Shown here one piece after another: positions 45,294 through 54,001 of a DNA stretch of 64,000 nt (position 1 is the first letter of the stretch; every line of letters begins with the position of its first letter). A model generated the notes under the pieces. It worked only from the letters and a program-made list of their open reading frames with translations, was not told the DNA's origin and did no database searches. Source of the stretch: Sphingobacteriales bacterium (GTDB lineage Bacteria; Bacteroidota; Bacteroidia; Chitinophagales; Chitinophagaceae); the NCBI GenBank assembly GCA_016708305.1, contig JADJGB010000008.1:2277363-2341362 (forward strand). The letters run 5' to 3'. Both the position numbers and the translations under genes were made by a program.

Positions 45294-45649
45294 ATGGCAA
45301 ACGCAAAAACAAATAGAAGAACTAAGATTCGCCACACAATACGCCGTAAAATCAGTGGTACTGCACAAAAACCACGTTTGGCAGTATTTCGCAGTAATAC
45401 AGATATTTATGCCCAGTTGATTGATGATGACAACGGTGTTACACTGGCTTCCGCTTCTTCAAAAGATAAGGACATTGTAGCCCAAAAAGGTACAAAATCT
45501 GAAAAAGTAAATTAGTAGGTACAACAATTGCACGTAAAGCAGGAGAACTCAAAGTACAGGAAGTTGTATTTGACAGAGGTGGTTATTTGTACCACGGACG
45601 TGTAAAAGCTGTAGCAGAAGCAGCCAGAGAAGGGGGGTTACAGTTTTAA
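45294..45649 (+). CDS. rplR: 50S ribosomal protein L18, one frameshift
   Basis: The first frame holds RRTKIRHTIRRKISGTAQKP and RLAVFRSNTDIYAQLIDDD and stops at 45515. A missing base near 45510 leads to LVGTTIARKAGELKVQEVVF then DRGGYLYHGRVKAVAEAARE and the stop at 45649, about 118 residues. It binds 5S rRNA with L5. Probably sequence error. Confidence 0.93.
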
Positions 45650-45676
45650 AACAGTATTTAATTATAAATAATAATA

Positions 45677-46195
45677 ATGTCAACAGTCATTTTAAACAGA
45701 GTAAAAGCAAGTGATCTTGAGCTAAAAGACAAGGTAGTTGCTATTAATCGTGTGGTAAAAACAACAAAGGGTGGACGTGCTTTTAGTTTCTCTGCTCTGG
45801 TGGTAGTAGGCGATGGTAATGGTATTGTGGGTCACGGATTAGGCAAGGCTAAGGAGGTTCAGGAAGCAATTACCAAAGGCATTGAAGATGCCAAGAAGAA
45901 TCTGATAAAAGTTCCTATTTCCAAAGGCACTATTCCTCATGACCAATGGAGCAAAGAAGGAGCTGCCAAGGTGATGATTAAACCTGCAACACCCGGTACA
46001 GGAGTAATTGCAGGGGGTAGCATGCGGGCAGTACTTGAGGCTGCCGGCTACACCGATGTTCTTTCAAAATCATTGGGTTCAGCCAATCCGCATAACGTGA
46101 TAAAAGCTACCTTCAAGGCATTAGCCACTTTGCGTGAGCCGGTAAGCATTGCCAAAACCCGTCATATTGGTTTGAAGAAAGTATTTAATGGATAA
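45677..46195 (+). CDS. rpsE: 30S ribosomal protein S5
   Basis: 172 residues: LKDKVVAINRVVKTTKGGRA, SALVVVGDGNGIVGHGLGKA and IAGGSMRAVLEAAGYTDVLS. Intact; 27 bp after rplR. It helps decoding accuracy and mRNA entry. Confidence 0.97.
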   Translation: MSTVILNRVKASDLELKDKVVAINRVVKTTKGGRAFSFSALVVVGDGNGIVGHGLGKAKEVQEAITKGIEDAKKNLIKVPISKGTIPHDQWSKEGAAKVMIKPATPGTGVIAGGSMRAVLEAAGYTDVLSKSLGSANPHNVIKATFKALATLREPVSIAKTRHIGLKKVFNG

Positions 46196-46298
46196 AACTG
46201 TTTGTGGTTTGAAGTTTAAGGTTTTGGGTTGTTAAAAATCAGATTTGAAAACTATCTAAGCATTGAATATCAAATATCAGACATCAAACAAAAGTATC

Positions 46299-46478
46299 AT
46301 GAAGAAAATTAGAATAATATTAGTAAAAAGTCCGATTGACAGACCGGAAAGACAAAAACTTACTTTGAAAGCTTTAGGACTTAATAAAATGAATAGCAGC
46401 AAAGAAGTAGAAGCTACACCTCAAATACTGGGAATGGTACGCAAGGTTGAGCACATGGTGAAGGTGGAAGAGATTTAA
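46299..46478 (+). CDS. rpmD: 50S ribosomal protein L30
   Basis: 59 residues from MKKIRIILVKSPIDRPERQK at 46299; an in-frame start 36 bp upstream gives extra residues outside the family. LTLKALGLNKMNSSKEVEAT matches the L30 signature. Confidence 0.96.
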   Translation: MKKIRIILVKSPIDRPERQKLTLKALGLNKMNSSKEVEATPQILGMVRKVEHMVKVEEI

Positions 46479-46490
46479 ATTGTTAATGGC

Positions 46491-46581
46491 AGAATGTAAA
46501 ATTTTAAATGTAAAACCAAGCGAGCCTCAAAGAGTTTTACATTCTTAGTTTTACATTTATAGTTTCATAATTCTTTGAGGC
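46491..46581 (+). promoter_or_regulatory. Three interleaved inverted repeats in the rpmD-rplO gap
   Basis: Arm pairs: AGAATGTAAAA (46491-46501) with TTTTACATTCT (46535-46545); TAAATGTAAAAC (46505-46516) with GTTTTACATTTA (46548-46559); GCCTCAAAGA (46524-46533) with TCTTTGAGGC (46572-46581). All are perfect (11, 12 and 10 bp). The order 1-2-3-1'-2'-3' means they cannot all form as nested stems. The first two pairs share the ATGTAAAA core and can also pair in a nested way. Alternative RNA folds just before rplO are likely; the function is unknown. Confidence 0.6.
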
Positions 46582-46601
46582 GCAAGTAAAAAATTATACA
46601 A

Positions 46602-47051
46602 ATGAAGTTACATCAGTTAAAGCCTGCAAAGGGCGCTGTACAAAAAGAAAAAAGAATTGGTCGTGGAGAGGGAAGTGGCCATGGCGGCACCTCTACCAAA
46701 GGTAACAAAGGTGGCCAAAGCCGGGCCGGTTATAAAAGAAAAATGGGCCATGAGGGCGGTCAGATGCCTATCCAGCGCAGAACTCCGAAAAGAGGATTCA
46801 AAAACCCGCATAGAGTTGAATATAAAGTGATTAATGTTGGCCAATTGGATCAGTGGGCTGAAACCTATAGCATTAGTGAATTTACCATTGAGAGTTTATA
46901 CGAAGTAGGTATTACTGGAAAAACCGATAAGGTAAAACTGCTGGCTAAAGGCGAGTTGAAAGGAAAATACACTATTATAGTAGATGCAGCCAGTGAAAAA
47001 GCCAAATCAATTGTAGAGGCGGTCGGCGGTAGTGTAGAAATTGTAAAATAA
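46602..47051 (+). CDS. rplO: 50S ribosomal protein L15
   Basis: 149 residues: RIGRGEGSGHGGTSTKGNKG, GHEGGQMPIQRRTPKRGFKN and the C-terminal YTIIVDAASEKAKSIVEAVG. Intact. The start is 20 bp after the interleaved repeats, so the repeats could affect its translation. Confidence 0.97.
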   Translation: MKLHQLKPAKGAVQKEKRIGRGEGSGHGGTSTKGNKGGQSRAGYKRKMGHEGGQMPIQRRTPKRGFKNPHRVEYKVINVGQLDQWAETYSISEFTIESLYEVGITGKTDKVKLLAKGELKGKYTIIVDAASEKAKSIVEAVGGSVEIVK

Positions 47052-47124
47052 TTGGTTTCAAAAATTTGACGCAAAGGAAAGCGTCATTTAATTTTGAATT
47101 ATTGTCCATTTAAGTCGAAATTCA

Positions 47125-48461
47125 GTGAAAAAACTAATACAAACTTTAAAAAATATATGGGGTATTGAAGAATTGAGAAGTAAAATTCTTTATACGCTGT
47201 TGCTGGTGGGAATATACAGGATTGGAGCTTATATTGTTTTGCCGGGTATTAATCCGGTTATTCTGGAACAACATAGCAAAAATAATGCTCAAACCGGTAT
47301 CCTTGATTTGATTAACACCTTTGCCGGAGGCGCATTTAATATGGCCTCTATTTTTGCATTGGGCATCATGCCTTATATTACTGCTTCTATATTTATGCAG
47401 TTACTTACAGTGCTGGTACCTACCTTTCAAAAAATGCAAAAGAAGGTGAAAGCGGTCAAAAGAAAATTAATCAACTTACCCGATACATTACTGTCCTGGT
47501 AACCCTGGTTCAGGCATTTGCTTATGTTACCTATTTGTATCAGACCTCGGGGCCGGCAATTATGGATTCATTTAAAGTGTTCTTCCCTATTACCACAGTA
47601 ATTATTCTTACAGCTGGCACACTCTTTATTATGTGGCTGGGCGAAAGAATTACGGATAAAGGACTGGGTAACGGTACCTCTCTTATCATCATGGTGGGTA
47701 TTCTTGCCCGTTTCCCGCAGTCAATTGGACAGGAATTATCATTCAGATCAACCAGAACCGGCGATATTTTAATATTTATCATCGAAATTGCTTTGTTTAT
47801 AGCTATCAACATGGGCTGTATTTTGTTGATACAAGGGGTGAGAAGAGTACCTGTAAACTATGCAAAACAAATTGTGGGGAACCGTCAGTTTGGCGGAGCG
47901 CGCCAGTTTTTGCCTTTGAAGGTTAACAGCGCCGGTGTAATGCCTATCATCTTTGCCCAGGCAATTATGTTTGTGCCCACAATGATTACGATGGGGATGA
48001 ATAATGCTAGTCTTAGTAAAATGTTTACCGATCATACTAATGGCTGGTACATGTTGATATATAGTACTGTGGTAATTGGGTTTACTTATTTATATACCGC
48101 ATTGATTTTTAATCCTAAGCAAATATCAGATAATTTGAAACACAATAACGGCTTTATTCCGGGTGTAAAACCAGGGCAGCCCACTACAGATTATATTGGT
48201 ACTATTATGGACAGAATTACTTTGCCGGGGGCTATTTTGTTAGCCTTAATAGGTATTCTTCCGGGTATCGTGCAATTGATATTTGGTATGACGCAAGGAT
48301 TTTCCATGTTCTTTGGAGGTACGTCTTTGTTGATTAACGTAGGTGTAATATTGGATACCTTGCAGCAAATTGAAACGCACCTGATGATGCGGCAGTATGA
48401 TGGCCTGATGAAAAGCGGACGAATTCAGGGAAGACAAACTTCCTCTGCAGTACAGATTTAG
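47125..48461 (+). CDS. secY: Preprotein translocase subunit SecY, one frameshift
   Basis: A GTG start at 47125 gives MKKLIQTLKNIWGIEELRSK, then the plug region TFAGGAFNMASIFALGIMPY. A missing base near 47441 shifts to EGESGQKKINQLTRYITVLV, and the remaining helices run to the stop at 48461, including NYAKQIVGNRQFGGARQFLP. Joined length is about 445 residues with ten membrane helices. It forms the Sec channel with SecE. Essential, so the break is probably an error. Confidence 0.95.
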
Positions 48462-48485
48462 TATTACCCAATAATATATTATCTG

Positions 48486-48512
48486 AAACCCGGTTATGTG
48501 CCGGGTTTTTTT
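48486..48512 (+). terminator. Intrinsic terminator after secY
   Basis: AAACCCGG, a 7-nt loop, CCGGGTTT and a further T-run form a classical GC-rich terminator 24 bp after the secY stop. It should end or strongly reduce the S10-spc transcript before map. Confidence 0.85.
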
Positions 48513-48528
48513 ATGAAATTTGCATACT

Positions 48529-49341
48529 ATGATTTATATAAAGAATGAAGAACAAATAGAATTGATGCGGAAGAGTGCTTTACTGGTAAGCCATACATTG
48601 GCAGAAGTGGCAAAGATTCTGAAACCGGGGATGACAACTCTTTATGTTGATAATGTAATTGATGGGTTTATTAAAGACCATCAGGGAATTCCATCGTTCA
48701 AAGGATATGGGCCTGTAACCAATCCTTATCCCTTTGCATCCTGCATTTCTGTAAATGATGTGGTGGTACACGGATTTCCAAATAAGAAAGAATTGAAAGA
48801 AGGCGATATCATTTCTATTGACATTGGAATTATTTTAAACAAATGGCATGGCGATCATGCTTATACTTTTGCTATTGGAGAACCTTCAAAAGAAGTGCAG
48901 CAACTGATTAAGATCACAAAGGAATCCCTGTATAAAGGAATAGAAAAAGCGCTTGAGAATAATAGAATCGGCGATATCGCTTATGCCATACAGGAGCACA
49001 CAGAGAAAAAACACGGGTATGGCGTAGTGCGCGAACTGGTGGGGCACGGGCTTGGCAAGAACCTGCACGAAGACCCACAGGTGCCCAATTACGGAAAAAG
49101 AGGAAGCGGGACAAAGTTGAAAACAGGAATGGTTTTGGCAATAGAACCAATGATTAACTTAGGCACAAAGGATGTTTTTACCGAAATGGACGGATGGACG
49201 GTTAAAACCAAAGATGGTAAGGTCTCTGTTCATTTTGAGCATGATGTGTGCGTAAAGAAAGGGAAGGCAGATGTACTTTCAGATTATTCAATCATTGAAG
49301 AAGCTGAAATTAATAACCCCGAATTGTTTTTTTGCAATTGA
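48529..49341 (+). CDS. map: Methionine aminopeptidase, type I
   Basis: About 270 residues from MIYIKNEEQIELMRKSALLV at 48529. Metal ligands are visible: ISIDIGI and HGDHAYTF (Asp pair), VGHGLGKNLHEDP (His), LAIEPMINLG (Glu) and VHFEHDVCVKKG (Glu). It removes the initiator methionine from new proteins. It follows secY as usual in Bacteroidota but behind a terminator, so its own promoter may exist in the hairpin region. The C-terminal tail (about 20 residues) is longer than usual and may be affected by the nearby rearrangement. Confidence 0.95.
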   Translation: MIYIKNEEQIELMRKSALLVSHTLAEVAKILKPGMTTLYVDNVIDGFIKDHQGIPSFKGYGPVTNPYPFASCISVNDVVVHGFPNKKELKEGDIISIDIGIILNKWHGDHAYTFAIGEPSKEVQQLIKITKESLYKGIEKALENNRIGDIAYAIQEHTEKKHGYGVVRELVGHGLGKNLHEDPQVPNYGKRGSGTKLKTGMVLAIEPMINLGTKDVFTEMDGWTVKTKDGKVSVHFEHDVCVKKGKADVLSDYSIIEEAEINNPELFFCN

Positions 49342-50075
49342 TTTCTTTTCAAAACGCAAAGGAAGGCATGGTAAAGTATTGGCTACCTGTCATTGGTAAT
49401 ATTGGTTCTATAACGGATAGTGTGGGTTTGGAATTGTTTCGCATGGCGACAATGGCCTTGAAGAAAATGCGTTAAAAAAATGATTGATAGTAGTCGTTAA
49501 AAAGTCGTCGTTGTTTGAGCGCCGTTTGGCCTTCTTATTAAATGCAACTACGGCGTGAGTTCGACGGGTTTAGACTACCGAAATCATTTTTGGCAATTTT
49601 TTTCAAATCCTTGATTTTTTTTGTTACTTTTTTGTCTTCAATGATGAGATTTCGTTGCATCGTTGAACAAATTTATAGTATTTTCTTTATTATTTACACT
49701 CTTAAAGTTTATAACAGAACAATTTTAAAAAAAGTACACTTCAATAAACGGACATTTTTCAATTAAAAGCCGCATCGTCTTTTCAATTTTATCAAAAAGC
49801 ACCCGTATCCTTGACATAGACAGACATCTTTGAGTGGTTCAAAAGAGCTGCAACAAAAAATTAACGGTGGGGTGCTGTTAAAGAACTTATTATTTATTGT
49901 TCTGAACTTTCAATAATTTAATTTTACAATGCCGAAATAAGCGGAAGCAGGCGCTGCTGAAGACCAACCTGCCAGGAATAATTCCGGCGGCTGACGAAGT
50001 AATTTCGTTGAAGGGATAGGAGCCTTTCTTATCCCTTTTATCATTACTTCAGAAGCCCAATGCCTCAAAAAACTT
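49342..50075. other. Region between map and the IS110 transposase without a convincing gene
   Basis: AT-rich DNA of 734 bp. A 35-codon frame at 49369-49476 (MVKYWLPVIGNIGSITDSVG...) and a 74-codon frame near 49542 resemble no family. Poly-T tracts and GTTACTTTTTTG-type sequence near 49620 resemble intergenic remnants often seen near Bacteroidota mobile elements. The right part (49947-50037) is hairpin-rich and listed separately. No infA, rpmJ or rpsM is present. Confidence 0.6.
49947..50037 (-). ncRNA. Hairpin-rich segment 3' of the IS110 transposase, candidate bridge RNA
   Basis: In 91 bp there are four stems: AAGGGATA/TATCCCTT (50011-50037), ACGAA/TTCGT (49994-50008), GCC-GGAA/TTCC-GGC with one bulge (49971-49988) and GCAGG/CCTGC (49947-49972). 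The last two share bases and may alternate. IS110-type elements carry a structured non-coding end that encodes the bridge RNA; in the IS1111 subgroup it lies downstream of the transposase as here. The bridge-RNA identity is inference; loops matching target and donor were not checked. Confidence 0.4.
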
Positions 50076-51155
50076 TTACACCACTATATTGGTTACGTAC
50101 TCCTTTTGATTCTTCAACACATAGTTTATCCTTGATAACACATGTTTGGCGATACGTATAATAGCCTTGTTTTTATTCATCCGCCTGCAATAGTGCTTAT
50201 ACTTTATCAACAATGCCGGATCTTTTCTTATAACACTTCAACTGCTTTCTACTAACGCCGCTCGCAGGTACTGATTGCTGCGTTTGGTTATGCCTTTGGA
50301 TATCCGCGTTTCTCCGCTATCACTGGTATCAGGAATTAAACCTACATAGCTACACAGCTGGTCAAAATGTTTAAAACGATGTATATCCTGTAATTCCATT
50401 AGTATAATAGCAGCATTAATTTCTCCAATGCCCGGAACGCTTCTTAACAAAGTAATCTGCTTTTCATATGCTGGCTCTTTACACAGTTTACGGATAGCAC
50501 GAGTAGCCGCTAATAGCAAATCCCTTGTTTGCTGATAATCCCTGATGTACAGTTTCAGCGTTGTTTTTAATGTTTCACTGTCGCCACAATCTAAAGATTC
50601 TAGCTGCTGAATGAAGTTTTTACTCCAATACTGACCTGCTTCATAACCCAGTGGCAAGGTCAATCCGCTAAAATGCAATAACTGCCATATACGATTCTTA
50701 CACCGCGTTTGATTACTGACTATTCTTCCTCTGGCCCTGATCAGCGAACGGCTATGCTCCCATTGTAATTCCGGGATATAAACACTTTTTTGCTTTTTTA
50801 GTCTGCAGGTGCTCACATAATTTACGGGCATCTATTTTATCGTTCTTCTGCCGCTTTTCTTTATTACTGGTAGCCACGTCTGCTGCATTGACCACCAGAC
50901 AGTTTATACCCTTTTCTGTTTAACCATCGTTGCGCGCTAAAACCGCTAAAACCCGCTTCGTAACATATCCTAAAATCAGCAGCAGGATATTTTCGGCTTA
51001 AATGCTTATATAAAAGAGCTACATCAGCATTTTGTGAAAAGTCTTCTAATTCAAATTCGCCATCCTTGAACATTCACACGCCAGTTTTTTTTACGAACAT
51101 CAATACCACAAAAAAGCGTGATACCGCTAAAATCTAATTTCTTAACTTGCGCCAT
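50076..51155 (-). pseudogene. IS110-family transposase, three frameshifts and one in-frame stop
   Basis: The start at 51155 gives MAQVKKLDFSGITLFCGIDV with the first catalytic Asp. The other DEDD residues are in FRICYEAGFSGF and KNDKIDARKLCEH. The C-terminal Transposase_20 domain holds RSVPGIGEINAAIILMELQD and LIPDTSDSGETRISKGITKR with the likely catalytic serine. Frames change near 51075, 50885 and 50800. A TGA at 50240-50238 replaces an expected Trp (ALVESS-stop-SVIRKDPALL) and the frame then runs to 50076. Shifts may be sequence errors; the stop is a substitution, so real decay is also possible. Confidence 0.85.
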
Positions 51156-51221
51156 GGACTTCTGTTTTTAAAGTGATTGAATAGTTTGTTCAACCTCAAT
51201 TTACACTTTTACTGAACCCAT

Positions 51222-51235
51222 TCTCATACATGAGA
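51222..51235. repeat. Short palindrome upstream of the IS110 transposase
   Basis: TCTCATACATGAGA is a near-perfect palindrome 67 bp before the transposase start, in the 5' non-coding end of the element. Its role is unknown. The right end of the element cannot be placed exactly. Confidence 0.4.
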
Positions 51236-51344
51236 CCTTGATACAAAAAAGTAAGACAATAAAAAGTACCATAGACCATAAAAAATGTCATAGAACCATA
51301 TTATTAAATGATATCCGAAAGAATCTTTTCACCTATATATTCTT

Positions 51345-52592
51345 ATGAAAGAAGGTAAATCTCTCATAGTTATTGGCGGCGGTGCTGCAGGTTTCTTCTG
51401 TGCCGTGAATGTAGCAAGGCTAAATCCTGATTTGAATGTAACGATTCTGGAAAAAACGGGAAAGTTATTGAGCAAGGTAAAAGTGAGTGGTGGCGGACGG
51501 TGCAATGTTACCCATTTCTGTTTTGATATCAATGAAGTGGCAGATTCCTATCCGAGAGGAGGCGGTTTTGTTAAAAAAATATTTCATCATTTTTTTATTA
51601 CAGATACCATAGATTGGTACAAAGAGAGAGGAGTGGAGCTGAAGGCAGAGGCAGATGGGAGAATGTTTCCGGTTACTAATTCTTCACAAACGATTATTGA
51701 TTGCCTTTTGCAGGAAGCAGGTAAGTACAAAGTTGCCATAAAAATGCATCACGAAGTGAATGAAGTTTTTTATAAGAACGATAAATTTGGTTTAAAAATA
51801 AAAAATGGATTAAACCTGGAAGCCGATTATTTGTGTATTGCTGCAGGTGGCTTTTCAAAAATGAATATGTATGAGTGGCTAATTAAAGCGGGGCATTCCA
51901 TTTCTTCGCCGGTGCCCTCGTTGTTTACGTTTAATATGCCGAAACATCCCATTACAAAGTTGATGGGTGTAACTGTGGACGATGTATCTTTAAAGATGGC
52001 AGGAACAAAATTGCAACAACGGGGGCCTGTACTTATCACTCATTGGGGACTGAGCGGCCCTTGTGTATTGCGCCTGAGCGCCTGGGCTGCAAGAGAGGTG
52101 GCAGAGAAGAGTTGGCAGTTCGCCATTTCGATAAACTGGGTTTCGCAATATAATGAAACCACCTTGAGAGCATTGTTTCAGGAATGGCGTTTGAAACATG
52201 CATCGCAAAAAGTATTTTTCGGGAACCCCTTGAGCCTTCCAAAGCGATTGTGGGAATTTTTATTATTTCAAAGCAATTTGGATGAAAAAATAAGATGGGC
52301 CGAATTGCCTGCCAAACAGCAAAACCTGCTGGTAAAAAATCTGTTAAATTATGAATGTGAGATAAGCGGAAAAACTACTTTTAAGGAAGAGTTTGTAACT
52401 GCAGGAGGCATTAAGCTTACAGAGATTGACCATAATACCATGATGAGCAAGAAAGTTCCTAACCTGTTTTTTGCCGGAGAAATCATTGATGTAGATGGTA
52501 TTACAGGCGGCTTTAATTTTCAAAATGCCTGGACAACCGGCTATGTAGCCGCAAAAAGTATTGCTGCAAATTTTGTGTCCATCAATACTTAG
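51345..52592 (+). CDS. HI0933/BaiN-like FAD-dependent oxidoreductase
   Basis: A 415-residue flavoprotein. The FAD motif IVIGGGAAGFFCAVNVARLN is near residue 7, followed by KVKVSGGGRCNVTHF near residue 43. The C-terminal FAD contact is ITGGFNFQNAWTTGYVAAKS near residue 386. The family is often annotated aminoacetone oxidase or BaiN; the true substrate is usually unknown. Intact single gene right of the IS110 element. Confidence 0.9.
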   Translation: MKEGKSLIVIGGGAAGFFCAVNVARLNPDLNVTILEKTGKLLSKVKVSGGGRCNVTHFCFDINEVADSYPRGGGFVKKIFHHFFITDTIDWYKERGVELKAEADGRMFPVTNSSQTIIDCLLQEAGKYKVAIKMHHEVNEVFYKNDKFGLKIKNGLNLEADYLCIAAGGFSKMNMYEWLIKAGHSISSPVPSLFTFNMPKHPITKLMGVTVDDVSLKMAGTKLQQRGPVLITHWGLSGPCVLRLSAWAAREVAEKSWQFAISINWVSQYNETTLRALFQEWRLKHASQKVFFGNPLSLPKRLWEFLLFQSNLDEKIRWAELPAKQQNLLVKNLLNYECEISGKTTFKEEFVTAGGIKLTEIDHNTMMSKKVPNLFFAGEIIDVDGITGGFNFQNAWTTGYVAAKSIAANFVSINT

Positions 52593-52775
52593 TCTTAAAA
52601 TTATTGCTTTTTGTAAAGCCTTTATCTAACCTTAATGTTTCACTCCCACTACCTCATTCGTGTATTCGCGGCTATCTTTCTCTTTTTTCAACATTAAGAA
52701 ATGAAGGGCCATTAAGTTTTAAACCCTAACTCCGCATTTTTACCCCTTTTATACCGAGTTTTAAAAAAAGTTGGA

Positions 52776-53828
52776 TTGATTTATTTGTTTGGAGGGAAAC
52801 TTAATTTAACAACCGATGATGTCAAAATTTATATAGCTCAGATAAATAATATATCCTCATTAACCTCCACACCTTCGAACCCTTCTTCTTATTATGAGTT
52901 AGATTTATTAACAGATCTAAAAGTGAAAACGGCCATTAATGGTTTTTTGAAGAGTATAAATGATAATTTTAATAATAATTCGGGAAGTTTTAATGACAAA
53001 ATAGCCAGTCTGGCAAATGTGAAGGGTGGATTTCAGGATATGGATGTAAATCCTACTAATGGAAAACTTTATTCCTATTTTAACTATCCGGGATCGAGCG
53101 GGCTTTTGGGACTTACCATTATGCTCAATGCTCCTTCAGCAGGAAAATCAGTAGTAAATGCAGTAGGTAATGTTAATACTACGCCAAGTACCGAAAATGT
53201 GGGATTGGCATTTGATAATACCGGTAATTTTTATGGATTATTTGCATCGGGACAGTATGGGAAAATCAATTTGACAACCGGAGTGGTGGACAACCTTACC
53301 GGCAGCAATATCCCCACTGTTGGAGGTGTATTAAGCGCTGATTATGCACGTGGCATACCATCACCGCTATCGGCTAAGTTTGGAGAAATTTCAGCAAAAA
53401 TAATTAACAATCAATTAGTTGTAAGCTGGAATACACTTGCCGAGTCAAACAATAGTCATTTTTATGTAGAAGTGTCTAAGGATGGCAGTAATTTCAAACG
53501 AATTAACCGGGAAATTATTCAGTCGAAAGTTACAAGCGGCAATAGCGATTCGTCTGTAAGCTATCAGTTTACAATAGATATCAATTCCACTGCTGCGGTT
53601 CTGGGCTTGTCATTGTTAGGTCTGGGCATATTCGGATTCTCCGGAAACAGAAGATATTTGAGATTCCTGATAGTGTTAATGGGGTTCTTTGCGCTGGGTT
53701 TTAGCGCTTGTAGCAAGTCGCAGGACGCAATTAATTCAGGCACAGATAGTTTGTTTGTAAAAATTGCTCAGGTTGATAATGATGGTACTGTTACTTATTC
53801 AAAAGTAATAAAAGCAGTTAAGGAATAA
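52776..53828 (+). CDS. Cell-surface protein of unknown function with C-terminal membrane/lipobox-like end
   Basis: 350 residues, no recognised enzyme. It is rich in Asn/Ser/Gly; GGFQDMDVNPTNGKLYSYFN and DNTGNFYGLFASGQYGKINL look like beta-propeller blades. GEISAKIINNQLVVSWNTLA is a fibronectin-like segment. Residues about 272-310 hold two hydrophobic helices separated by GNRRYLR, the second ending in GFSACSKSQ, which looks like a lipobox inside the chain. No signal peptide is seen at the present start; MFHSHYLIRVFAAIFLFFQH encoded upstream near 52634 could be its signal, cut off by frame breaks. Confidence 0.65.
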   Translation: MIYLFGGKLNLTTDDVKIYIAQINNISSLTSTPSNPSSYYELDLLTDLKVKTAINGFLKSINDNFNNNSGSFNDKIASLANVKGGFQDMDVNPTNGKLYSYFNYPGSSGLLGLTIMLNAPSAGKSVVNAVGNVNTTPSTENVGLAFDNTGNFYGLFASGQYGKINLTTGVVDNLTGSNIPTVGGVLSADYARGIPSPLSAKFGEISAKIINNQLVVSWNTLAESNNSHFYVEVSKDGSNFKRINREIIQSKVTSGNSDSSVSYQFTIDINSTAAVLGLSLLGLGIFGFSGNRRYLRFLIVLMGFFALGFSACSKSQDAINSGTDSLFVKIAQVDNDGTVTYSKVIKAVKE

Positions 53829-53854
53829 TATTTTTACATAAAAATTAAAAGTAC

Positions 53855-53884
53855 GCCGGGCAATTGTGTTGTCCGGCTTTTTTT
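53855..53884 (+). terminator. Intrinsic terminator after the surface protein gene
   Basis: GCCGG-g-CAA, a 5-nt loop, TTG-t-CCGGC and seven T residues form a typical rho-independent terminator 27 bp past the stop codon. Confidence 0.85.
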
Positions 53885-53961
53885 ATGAGGATGAAATATT
53901 TGCTTTAGTTATTGATTGTCAATTGATTGCATATAGTATAAACTATTTTCTTTAATTAATG

Positions 53962-53969
53962 TAAATTTG
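53962..53969 (+). promoter_or_regulatory. Candidate -7 box for the AraC gene
   Basis: TAAATTTG matches TAnnTTTG and lies 32 bp before the start at 54002. The -33 box is weak. Confidence 0.4.
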
Positions 53970-54001
53970 AAGCATTGGAGCATTAACAGAAAAAGTTTTT
54001 T

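Noticed and set aside
47125..48461. Programmed frameshift in secY or other split genes
   Set aside because: No slippery site plus stimulator is evident, the breaks occur at many unrelated places, and SecY is not known to use frameshifting; sequence error is simpler.
49542..49766. 74-codon plus-strand frame between map and the IS110 element
   Set aside because: Low-complexity Phe/Ile-rich translation from a T-rich stretch, with no ribosome-binding site or family signal.
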